Shown here: one piece after another, positions 9,382 to 16,934 of the stretch
Layout: each line of letters opens with the position of its first letter
Position numbering within the stretch: the first letter of the stretch is position 1
NCBI GenBank assembly: GCA_900768685.1
Contig: CAAGDX010000018.1
Coordinates: forward strand, 1-64,000
Reading direction: 5' to 3'
Length of the DNA stretch: 64,000 bases
Source: Bacteroidales bacterium
Lineage (GTDB): Bacteria; Bacteroidota; Bacteroidia; Bacteroidales; Muribaculaceae
Translations under genes and position numbers: made by a program
Notes under the pieces: generated by a model
What the model saw: the letters and a program-made list of their open reading frames with translations, nothing else
Told to the model about the DNA's origin: nothing
The model's database searches: none

Positions 9382-11061
9382 ATGAATACAAAAATATTTG
9401 GCAGCTTATTTATTGCAGCTACTGCAATGTCGCTCGTTTCTTGTAGTGACTTCCTGGACACTACACCAACGGACTCTGCATCAGACAAAGTGATTTGGAG
9501 CAAATACGAATATGCTCAGTTGCAAGCCAACTATATGTACGAAGACCTCAACCTTATCAATGGTTACGGTGACGGAACAGGTTGCACACGCGACTGCTCT
9601 ATAGGTCTTTCCGAGGCTCTCACGGACCTCTTCAAATACGGTGGCTACAACTATACTTCTCTTAACCGTATTCCTTCTGAATGTGCTTACGGTGGCGCTT
9701 CCACGCTCACTAACGGCTACGTTGATACATACCTCGGTGCTTGGAGCACAATGTACAGATACATCTCCACTGCAAACCAGGCTATCTCAAACCTCAAAAA
9801 ATACGGTACTTTCGACGAAGATAAAAAACTCGAAGTGGAAGCTGAATTCCGTTTCTTCCGTGCTTACTACTATTCTATCCTTGCAAAACGCTATCCGAAA
9901 CTCATCATTTATGATGACAATATGGACAATTACAGCAAGGATAAAGAAGCAGGCACTGCTGCTGAAGCTTACCAGCTTATCTACGATGACCTCACATTTG
10001 CAGGTGAACACCTCCCTGTAAGCACTGTTCCTAACGGACGTCTTACTTCCGGTGCCGCTTACGCATTCCTTTCACGTATCATGCTTTACGCAGAACGCTG
10101 GCAGGATGCTGCAGATGCTGCAGAAAAGGTTATGGGTATGGGTTACTCTATGAACTATACAGACCTTGACGCTCCTTTCACAATGGGCGGCGAAGGTGCT
10201 ATCTTCCAATTCTGCTTCGACCTTACTGCTCAAACTCACCAGTTTGACTGCTACTATTCACCGGGTGGTGACAAAGCGGAATACGCAAACCCTGTAAGCG
10301 GTGGTTACGGCTGCCCGACACAGGAAATGGTGGAATCATTTGAATACGCAGACGGTAGCGGTAAACCGGACTGGAGCGAATGGCACAATGTAGATGGTAC
10401 TCAGGCTACTCCTCCTTACGATGAACTCGAACCGCGTTTCGCTCACACTATCCTTTATAACGGTGCAGACTGGAAAGACCGTCAGATTGAATCTTTCGTA
10501 GGCGGTGCAGACGGTTGGTTACAATGGATGAAAGGCGATATGTGTGAGGGTAAAACCACTACAGGTTACTATCTCCGCAAACGCGTAGATGAAGGCAACT
10601 ATTTTACAAACGGCACTCGCTGCACAAAACCTGCAACTCTTATCCGCTATGCTGAAGTTGTTCTGAACTATGCTGAAGCTCTCTATCACCTGAACCGTGC
10701 AAGTGAAGCTATGGAACAAGTAAATGCTATCCGCACTCGTCCTGCAGTAGGTCTTAATTCAATAAATGCTACAGGAAGCGCAGTTATGGACGCTATCCGC
10801 CAGGAACGCAAAGTGGAACTCGCATACGAAGGTCTCTGGTACTGGGATATGCGTCGTTGGAAACTTGCTCACACAGCATTTACCGGCATCCGTGTTCACG
10901 GTCTTAAGATTGAAAAAGAAGCAAACGGCTCATTCACTTATTACTACGTTGAATGTGACGACCAAGACCGTAACTTCCCACAAAAAATGTACACTTGTCC
11001 TATTCCTACATCAGAACTGGAAAACAACAAGAGCATAACTCAAATTTCAGATTGGAACTAA
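9382..11061 (+). CDS. SusD/RagB-family nutrient-binding lipoprotein
   Basis: 559 residues. Lipobox LVSC gives a lipidated Cys21 followed by 'SDFLDTTPTDS', the classic SusD start. The helical TPR-like region contains 'EAEFRFFRAYYYSILAKRY', and the C-terminal half contains 'AEVVLNYAEALYHLN' and 'RQERKVELAYEGLWYWDMRRW', both standard SusD blocks. It caps the SusC barrel at the cell surface and captures the glycan. Encoded directly between SusC and a third surface lipoprotein. Confidence 0.95.
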   Translation: MNTKIFGSLFIAATAMSLVSCSDFLDTTPTDSASDKVIWSKYEYAQLQANYMYEDLNLINGYGDGTGCTRDCSIGLSEALTDLFKYGGYNYTSLNRIPSECAYGGASTLTNGYVDTYLGAWSTMYRYISTANQAISNLKKYGTFDEDKKLEVEAEFRFFRAYYYSILAKRYPKLIIYDDNMDNYSKDKEAGTAAEAYQLIYDDLTFAGEHLPVSTVPNGRLTSGAAYAFLSRIMLYAERWQDAADAAEKVMGMGYSMNYTDLDAPFTMGGEGAIFQFCFDLTAQTHQFDCYYSPGGDKAEYANPVSGGYGCPTQEMVESFEYADGSGKPDWSEWHNVDGTQATPPYDELEPRFAHTILYNGADWKDRQIESFVGGADGWLQWMKGDMCEGKTTTGYYLRKRVDEGNYFTNGTRCTKPATLIRYAEVVLNYAEALYHLNRASEAMEQVNAIRTRPAVGLNSINATGSAVMDAIRQERKVELAYEGLWYWDMRRWKLAHTAFTGIRVHGLKIEKEANGSFTYYYVECDDQDRNFPQKMYTCPIPTSELENNKSITQISDWN

Positions 11062-11082
11062 TGCCTTAAAATTCAGATAATT

Positions 11083-12780
11083 ATGAAAAAGAATTTATTA
11101 TATATTCTCACTCTGGTTGTGTTGGCTCTCACTTCTTGTGAAAGTCCTGAATACGTTGCTCCAACAGTTCAGAGACAGTCACTCACCAGTCTTTCCGCTG
11201 TTTTCACTTCCGGTCCGTTCGTTGACCAGGAAATGGCGAAACTTAATATTGAGGAAGGTGAACTTCCGGCACGTCTTGTTATCCCCGTGCCTTACTTCTA
11301 TCCTGTCACTTCCGACAATGAAACTACAGAGTACATGACAAATGTACGTATCAAAGCTGAAATGGCTACAGGTTGCACTATCGAGCCTACTCTCACAGTG
11401 CTGGACCTCACTAAGGAAAATGCATTTGTTTTCACAGACGCTCAGGGCAAAAAGACAAATATTGTCATCACCGGTGAACGCGTGAAATCAAACGCTTGCG
11501 AACTTATGGCTTTCTCTCTCGTTGAACCTGCTATCAGCGGTATAATCGACAAGGCTACTAAGAAAGTTTCCGTTATTTCAGCCGACGACCTTACAGACAT
11601 TATTGCTACGGCAGACATCTCCGCTCACGCTACTATCAGCCCGGACCCTGCAGAACCTCACAACTACAATGAACCTGTAGTTTACACAGTTACTGCTCAC
11701 GACGGTGTGACTAAAGCTGAATACACCGTAGTGAAAGAAGTTCCGGAAAAAATCGACTTCGGATTTGATAAGAACAGCGTAGAACAGCTCTTCAATATGG
11801 ACCCGGTTTCAAACCTCGGTATGCCGGCATACAACGTTAACGTTGGTCCTACTATTGCTGCTCTGAAGGGTAAAGTTGTTCTCTGTGTAGGCGATGGTTC
11901 TACTCCTATTTACATCAACGGTATTTCCGGTGCCAAGATGGGTGAAATCAAACTTGGTGCAGCCGTTGCAGGTAGTATCACAAACGACGAGGCTGAACAC
12001 CTCCTCATTGTGAACAAAGCAAATGGTGGCGAAACACTTAACATCTATCGCACAAACAGCGTTGATGAAACTCCGGTTCTCTTCCACTCATTCACTAACC
12101 CGTCTTCATTCCCATGCGGCTCTAAGATTAAGGCTATCGGTAATATCGATGGTGATGCTATCATCACTATCACTAACGAAGGTATTGATGGAGTTTCCGC
12201 TACAGGCGAGTTTATCATGGTTGTCGTTCGTGCCGGTGTTGTAGCAGACGTTGTTGCACAAGATGTATCCGGCTTAGAATACTCATGGGGTTCCGCTCCT
12301 GTAAACTTCACAACTGTTGTTCCTCGCACTGTAAATCCTGCAGACGGTGTATTCCTCAGCTACTATGGTCCGAGCCAGCTCGTACACATTGCAGCAGACG
12401 GCACTGTAAGCGGTGGTTTCAACTCAGATACAACAGGCTGGGGTCTTAACCCGAACTGTCTTGACTCCAAGGCATTTAACAACTGCAACTATATGGCACT
12501 CTTCGTAGTGAGCCACTTCCCGGCATGGGGTATGGGTCCACAACTTTACCTCTACAATGTTTCTGATATGTCTAAGTTCACAGGTAGCGATGTAACAGAC
12601 GTTGCTTGTCTTGAACTCACAAATCAAGGGATTGAATGGTATCAACTTGGTGACTACTCTATTGCATCCGGTGACGTTGTTATCGCTCCAAGTGCAGACG
12701 GCTACAAACTCTACATCTACTACTACGACCACAACTCTCAAGCATTTGGCGGTTACGTGGCAGACTGTATCAAGAGATAA
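11083..12780 (+). CDS. Surface lipoprotein, DUF5018-like; candidate glycan-binding protein
   Basis: 565 residues with lipobox LTSC (Cys19). The N-terminal half is beta-rich with a repeat-like segment 'VVYTVTAHDGVTKAEYTV' (about 200) that recalls DUF5018 domains of Bacteroidota lipoproteins. The C-terminal about 330 residues contain repeated short strands with small residues, compatible with a beta-propeller or stacked beta domains. The position directly after SusD is that of surface glycan-binding proteins (SGBP/SusE-like). I see no catalytic motif. Assignment to a named domain is tentative; the lipoprotein nature and operon place are clear. Confidence 0.6.
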   Translation: MKKNLLYILTLVVLALTSCESPEYVAPTVQRQSLTSLSAVFTSGPFVDQEMAKLNIEEGELPARLVIPVPYFYPVTSDNETTEYMTNVRIKAEMATGCTIEPTLTVLDLTKENAFVFTDAQGKKTNIVITGERVKSNACELMAFSLVEPAISGIIDKATKKVSVISADDLTDIIATADISAHATISPDPAEPHNYNEPVVYTVTAHDGVTKAEYTVVKEVPEKIDFGFDKNSVEQLFNMDPVSNLGMPAYNVNVGPTIAALKGKVVLCVGDGSTPIYINGISGAKMGEIKLGAAVAGSITNDEAEHLLIVNKANGGETLNIYRTNSVDETPVLFHSFTNPSSFPCGSKIKAIGNIDGDAIITITNEGIDGVSATGEFIMVVVRAGVVADVVAQDVSGLEYSWGSAPVNFTTVVPRTVNPADGVFLSYYGPSQLVHIAADGTVSGGFNSDTTGWGLNPNCLDSKAFNNCNYMALFVVSHFPAWGMGPQLYLYNVSDMSKFTGSDVTDVACLELTNQGIEWYQLGDYSIASGDVVIAPSADGYKLYIYYYDHNSQAFGGYVADCIKR

Positions 12781-12800
12781 AAAACAGGTCTTTTAGGGGA

Positions 12801-12836
12801 TAGCTAAATTAGCTATTTTAGCTGAGATAGCTATCC
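12801..12836. repeat. 9-bp-period imperfect tandem repeat (TAGCTAAAT type, 4 units)
   Basis: Units TAGCTAAAT, TAGCTATTT, TAGCTGAGA and TAGCTATCC follow each other without spacers in the 106-bp gap before the NAGPA gene. The array is also partly self-complementary (GGGATAGCT on the left, AGCTATCCC on the right), so it could fold. A seven-unit array of the same family is at 24994-25056. Confidence 0.8.
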
Positions 12837-12886
12837 CTCCCTAAAACGATATTTAAGGAAACAAATAAAAATTAATCTTAGGAAAA

Positions 12887-13921
12887 ATGAAAATCAAGAA
12901 ATATTTGGTAATCCCGGCAGCTTGCTTGGCACTTTCTTTCGGAATGATGTCTTGCGGTGAAGGTGATGGCGACATCCAGTGGTGGGATTGGAGTCAAAAC
13001 AATCCTCAGCCGGAACCCGAACCGGAACCGGAACCAACTCCGGAACCGGACCGTTATGTGGAAACTCTCGGCTGTATCGACGTTAAGGCTACATACGAAG
13101 GTCTTACTTCCGCTCTCCCTGAATACATGAATCTTTACACATATCAGAAAGAGTTTGAAGGCAAAGAAATCAAGGCTTTCATTGCTGTTGCAGATATGGA
13201 CAAAGCTACATTCAGCGTTCTCGGTGAAGCTACAGGCTACAACACTCCTTCCGAACTCTATGCTGCAGAAAACCACGCTATCATCATAAACGGCGGTTTC
13301 TTCTGGGACGGCTCTTCACTCAGCCTTATCCAGCGTGGCGGCGAACTCGTTTGCCCGAATGTGCAGGTTGACAGCCCGGACTGGACAGATACTTGGTACT
13401 ATATGCCACGCGGTACTTTCGCTCAGAAAGCAGACGGCACATACTTCACAGGTTGGACTTACACTTCACTTTCAAACCAGACTTTCTGGTATCCTACATC
13501 TATGCCGCTTGAAAACGGTCGCGTTCCTGATATGACTTATCCGGAAGGTGCACAGGAATTTGTGGCTGAAACTGCTATCGGTGGCGGTCCTGTCCTTGTT
13601 CTTGACAGCAAAGTTGTGAACACTCACGAAGACGAATACCTCCTCATCAATCCTACAGACAATCGTCCGCGTACAGCAATCGGTATCGATGCTGAAAACA
13701 ACAAGATTATCTACTTTGTTTGCGAAGGTGACGGTATGACGGCAGGTATCGGCGGTATGACACTGGAAGACGTTGCAAACTTCATGATTTATCTCGGTTG
13801 CAACGAGGCTCTTAACCTTGACGGTGGCGGTTCTTCTTGTATGCTTGTCAACGGTGAAGAAACTATCAAACCGTCTGACGGCAAACAGCGTTCTGTTGTT
13901 TCTGCAGTAGCACTTGACTAA
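12887..13921 (+). CDS. Phosphodiester glycosidase (NAGPA family) lipoprotein
   Basis: 344 residues. Lipobox MMSC (Cys23), then an acidic, proline-rich linker of PE repeats (about 42-60), then a NAGPA (PF09992) domain. Diagnostic blocks are 'HAIIINGGFF' (about 128-137), 'NRPRTAIGID' and 'NLDGGGSS' at 310-317. The mammalian founder removes GlcNAc from GlcNAc-1-phospho-6-mannose; bacterial members act on, or are predicted to act on, sugar-1-phosphodiesters. A surface or periplasmic enzyme of this type beside a phosphoesterase and GH20 suggests a phosphodiester-containing GlcNAc glycan. Family is certain; the substrate is inferred. Confidence 0.85.
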   Translation: MKIKKYLVIPAACLALSFGMMSCGEGDGDIQWWDWSQNNPQPEPEPEPEPTPEPDRYVETLGCIDVKATYEGLTSALPEYMNLYTYQKEFEGKEIKAFIAVADMDKATFSVLGEATGYNTPSELYAAENHAIIINGGFFWDGSSLSLIQRGGELVCPNVQVDSPDWTDTWYYMPRGTFAQKADGTYFTGWTYTSLSNQTFWYPTSMPLENGRVPDMTYPEGAQEFVAETAIGGGPVLVLDSKVVNTHEDEYLLINPTDNRPRTAIGIDAENNKIIYFVCEGDGMTAGIGGMTLEDVANFMIYLGCNEALNLDGGGSSCMLVNGEETIKPSDGKQRSVVSAVALD

Positions 13922-13938
13922 TTCTAATTAACTTTTCG

Positions 13939-13983
13939 GAGTTCCCGTTTTATGTGGTTTTCCTATTACGGGAACTCTTTTAT
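13939..13983 (+). terminator. Intrinsic terminator inside the glycan locus
   Basis: GAGTTCCCGT (939-948) pairs perfectly with ACGGGAACTC (968-977), then TTTTA. It separates the NAGPA gene from the GHL10 gene and divides the locus into two units or reduces read-through. No clear TAnnTTTG promoter is visible between it and the next start at 14005, so partial read-through is likely. Confidence 0.8.
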
Positions 13984-14004
13984 GTTATATTTTTTATAGT
14001 AAAA

Positions 14005-15375
14005 ATGAGTTTTTCCAAACACATAAAATACTTATTTACTTTTCTGGCAATCTCATCTATTGCTGTTTCATGCTCCAAAGACGATCCGGATCCATGGTGG
14101 AACAACAAAGATAATCCGGGCAATCCTACTCCTACGCCTAACCCTGACCCGGAACCTGAAGTTCCGGCAGAGAAACCTCGCTTTATGTGGATAGATGCTC
14201 CGGCAAACTTCCCGCGTTTTGCGGATTCTCAGGAAAATATCGCCACAGACCTCAAAAAGGCTTACAATAGCGGTATTACTGACGTGGTTGTAGATATTCG
14301 TCCTTACACGGGTGATATCCTTTTTGCTTCCTCAACCGGCGACCCGATGGTTCGCATTGACGTTTGGGACAATGGCTATCATTTCTATAACCGCACCGCC
14401 ACTTGGGACTATTTGCAGACGTTTATTGACAAAGGTCATGAGATAGGTCTCCGTGTGCATGCCGGCTTTAACACTTTTGTGGGCGGCTGCAAGTATTACT
14501 ACGGACTTGGCGAAGACGGTATGGTGTATCGCGACAGCAGCAAGAAAGACTGGGTTACCGTACTCAATCTTGACGGCACTCTCGTGAACTCTATGGACTG
14601 CAACGATGACGATTACTCCACAAAATTCCTCAATCCTGCGAACGATGACGTGCAAAATTACATCATTGCACTCCTCCGTGACCTGGCTAAGTACGACCTT
14701 GACGGAATTTTCCTGGATCGCTGTCGCTACGATGGCATTTATGCCGATTTCTCTGACGTTTCCAAAACAAAATTCGAGAAATACCTCGGTTACAGCATCA
14801 CAGGCTATCCAAATTCCGTTTGGAACAATTACGAAAAAGAATGGTACGCTTTCCATGCTAAAACTATCCATGATTTTATCATAAAAGCACGCGATGCCGT
14901 GAAAACCGTTAATCCTGATGTACAGTTTGGCGTATATGTAGGTGCTTGGTACTCAGAGTATTATTACTATGGAGTGAACTGGGCGAGCCCCAAATACCGT
15001 GCTTCCTCAAATTATTCCTGGGCAAACACGGAATGGGACAAATACGGCTACGCAGACCATCTGGACTTCCTTCTTCTTGGTGCATACGCAGGTGCAGACA
15101 ATATCTACGGCTCAACGGAATGGACCTGCCAGGGCTTCTGCCAACTTGCAAAGACAAAACTCTGCGGCGACGTGAAGTTTGCAGGCGGACCTGACGTGGG
15201 CAACGGTACAGGCTGGACTGAAGGCGGACGCGGCAATGCAGTGACACAGAGCATTGACGCTTGCATCAACGCTTCAGACGGCTACTTCATTTTTGATATG
15301 GTACACGTCCGTAATTACAATTACTGGAATGCCATTAAGACAGGTGTAAATAAATATAAAGCAACTGTGAAATAA
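14005..15375 (+). CDS. GHL10 (family 10 glycosylhydrolase-like) lipoprotein
   Basis: 456 residues from the ATG at 14005. An upstream in-frame ATG (13954) would start inside the terminator hairpin and put 17 extra hydrophobic residues in front, so 14005 is preferred; it gives a normal lipoprotein signal with Cys23 (AVSC). A proline/asparagine-rich linker (about 35-53) leads to a GHL10 TIM barrel with 'FMWIDAPANFPRF', 'VVVDIRPYTGDI', 'DGIFLDRCRYDGI' and 'GVYVGAWYSEYY'. The conserved acidic residues in the third block probably belong to the active site. The C-terminal domain of the protein at 16935 is a paralogue. Substrate unknown. Confidence 0.8.
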   Translation: MSFSKHIKYLFTFLAISSIAVSCSKDDPDPWWNNKDNPGNPTPTPNPDPEPEVPAEKPRFMWIDAPANFPRFADSQENIATDLKKAYNSGITDVVVDIRPYTGDILFASSTGDPMVRIDVWDNGYHFYNRTATWDYLQTFIDKGHEIGLRVHAGFNTFVGGCKYYYGLGEDGMVYRDSSKKDWVTVLNLDGTLVNSMDCNDDDYSTKFLNPANDDVQNYIIALLRDLAKYDLDGIFLDRCRYDGIYADFSDVSKTKFEKYLGYSITGYPNSVWNNYEKEWYAFHAKTIHDFIIKARDAVKTVNPDVQFGVYVGAWYSEYYYYGVNWASPKYRASSNYSWANTEWDKYGYADHLDFLLLGAYAGADNIYGSTEWTCQGFCQLAKTKLCGDVKFAGGPDVGNGTGWTEGGRGNAVTQSIDACINASDGYFIFDMVHVRNYNYWNAIKTGVNKYKATVK

Positions 15376-16811
15376 TGAAAAAAACTCTTATATCCAATGT
15401 TGCAAGCCTCGTGCTTGCAGCATTGTTTCCCTTTTTCTCCGTTTCAGCCCAAGGGCTGCAAACAAGACTTATAAGCGGCTGTGTTCACGACGGCGGTAAG
15501 GGTATTGCAAACGTGGCTGTGACAGACGGAATGAATATCGTCCGCACTGATGCCGCCGGCAATTACTCTCTTCTCACACTCTCCGATACACGTTTTGTGT
15601 ATATCACCATTCCTTCCGGCTATGAAACGGAAGTGAAAGACTCTACAATTCCTCAATTTTACAAAGAACTGACAGCGGAGGACAATTACGACTTTTGTCT
15701 GAAAAAATCCGACGTTGATGTCACAAACCACGTCTTTTTTGTTCACGCAGATGCACAAGTCACCTCCGTGGAAGATGTGGAGCAATACAAATCCATTGTT
15801 GCAGACAATGTTGCCCTTAAAAACACATATTCCGGAATGAAAGTGTTCGGTATGGACTGCGGTGACATTGTGGGCGATTCTCCATGGTTCTTTCCAAACT
15901 ATGTGGAAGCCGTGAAACCGCTTGATATGCCTGTTTTCCGTGCTATCGGAAACCACGATATGGATTATTTCGGACGTACTTACGAAACGTCTTACAAAAC
16001 TTTTGAAACATACTTTGGTCCAAAGCATTTCTCTTTTGATTGCGGCGACGCTCACTATATCGTAATTGATGATAATTTCTACACCGGTTACGGAATAAAC
16101 TATTTCACATACGTTGACGAAAAAACTTTCCGCTGGCTGGAGCAAGACCTCGCAGGTGTGGCTAAAGACAAACTCCTCTTCGTCTTTATGCACATCCCCA
16201 CATCTCTCGTGGCAGACCTTGATGAGGCTAAATTCGGCACGGACGAGATGACAAACGTCCGTCAGTTCCACGCTCTCTTTGAAGGCTACGAAACTCACAT
16301 CATTTCCGGACATACGCATTTTAACCTCAATGTGGAGTTCTCAGACAAAATGATGGAACACAACACTGCCGCCGCTTGCGGTACGTGGTGGAGAACGGAA
16401 GAATGTATGGACGGTACTCCTCGCGGATATGCTGTCTATGAAGTGTCCGGGAAAACCGTGAAATGGTACTATAAATCATCAGGCTATGACCGTGATTATC
16501 AGATGAGAGTGTATGCTCCCGGAAATTCGGAGGATTTTCCGGAAGATGTGATTGCAAACGTGTGGAACTACGATAGCCGCTGGACTGTGGAACTCCTGGA
16601 AGATGGTGTCAAAACGGCTGACATGGTGAAATATACGGACTATGACCCTATCTCACGCGAGCATTGCAGCAACCGTGAAATTGTGCTCTACGACTGGATT
16701 TGGCCTATTAAAAACAGCCACATGTTCCATGCTAAACCGCTTAACCCGGAGGCAAAAATTCAAGTCCGTGCCACAGACAGATTCGGAAAAGTTTATATCC
16801 ATGACCTGTAA
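15375..16811 (+). CDS. Secreted calcineurin-like metallophosphoesterase
   Basis: 478 residues. Its ATG shares one base with the preceding stop (TAATG), so it is translationally coupled. Signal peptide 1-25. An N-terminal beta domain (about 30-110, as in MetallophosN) is followed by the metallophosphoesterase core: 'HADAQ' with Asp126, 'GDIVGD', 'IGNHD', 'MHIP' and 'ISGHTHFN'. A C-terminal beta domain (about 360-478) is typical of Bacteroidota members. It hydrolyses phosphomono- or diesters in the periplasm with two metal ions. Beside the NAGPA enzyme it could remove phosphate left on the glycan. The first motif has Ala-Asp-Ala-Gln rather than the common DxH, a known variant in this subgroup. 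Confidence 0.85.
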   Translation: MKKTLISNVASLVLAALFPFFSVSAQGLQTRLISGCVHDGGKGIANVAVTDGMNIVRTDAAGNYSLLTLSDTRFVYITIPSGYETEVKDSTIPQFYKELTAEDNYDFCLKKSDVDVTNHVFFVHADAQVTSVEDVEQYKSIVADNVALKNTYSGMKVFGMDCGDIVGDSPWFFPNYVEAVKPLDMPVFRAIGNHDMDYFGRTYETSYKTFETYFGPKHFSFDCGDAHYIVIDDNFYTGYGINYFTYVDEKTFRWLEQDLAGVAKDKLLFVFMHIPTSLVADLDEAKFGTDEMTNVRQFHALFEGYETHIISGHTHFNLNVEFSDKMMEHNTAAACGTWWRTEECMDGTPRGYAVYEVSGKTVKWYYKSSGYDRDYQMRVYAPGNSEDFPEDVIANVWNYDSRWTVELLEDGVKTADMVKYTDYDPISREHCSNREIVLYDWIWPIKNSHMFHAKPLNPEAKIQVRATDRFGKVYIHDL

Positions 16812-16821
16812 TTAAGTAATA

Positions 16822-16911
16822 TCGGAGTTCTCGGAGCACTCTGAAATATCGGAGTTATCAAAGCACTCGGAAATATCAGAGTTCTCGGAGCACTCGGAGT
16901 TCTGGGAAATT
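16822..16911. repeat. 9-bp-period tandem repeat (TCGGAGTTC type, 10 units) with 27-bp higher order
   Basis: Ten contiguous nine-base units fill most of the 123-bp gap. The third-unit variant (TCTGAAATA, TCGGAAATA, TGGGAAATT) recurs every third or fourth position, so the first two blocks of 27 bp are near copies of each other. Adjacent units GAGTTCTC and GAGCACTC are also nearly self-complementary. Confidence 0.85.
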
Positions 16912-16934
16912 TACAAAAACTAAATCCACCTATC

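Noticed and set aside
13954..14004. Upstream start for the GHL10 lipoprotein
   Set aside because: It lies in the terminator hairpin and would bury the lipoprotein signal behind 17 residues; the ATG at 14005 gives a normal signal.
15444..16319. Minus-strand open frame of 291 codons
   Set aside because: Fully opposite the phosphoesterase gene with its intact motifs; composition is rich in Cys, His and Val as in antisense shadows.
16822..16911. CRISPR-like array
   Set aside because: Nine-base units follow each other directly without spacers; no cas genes in the window.
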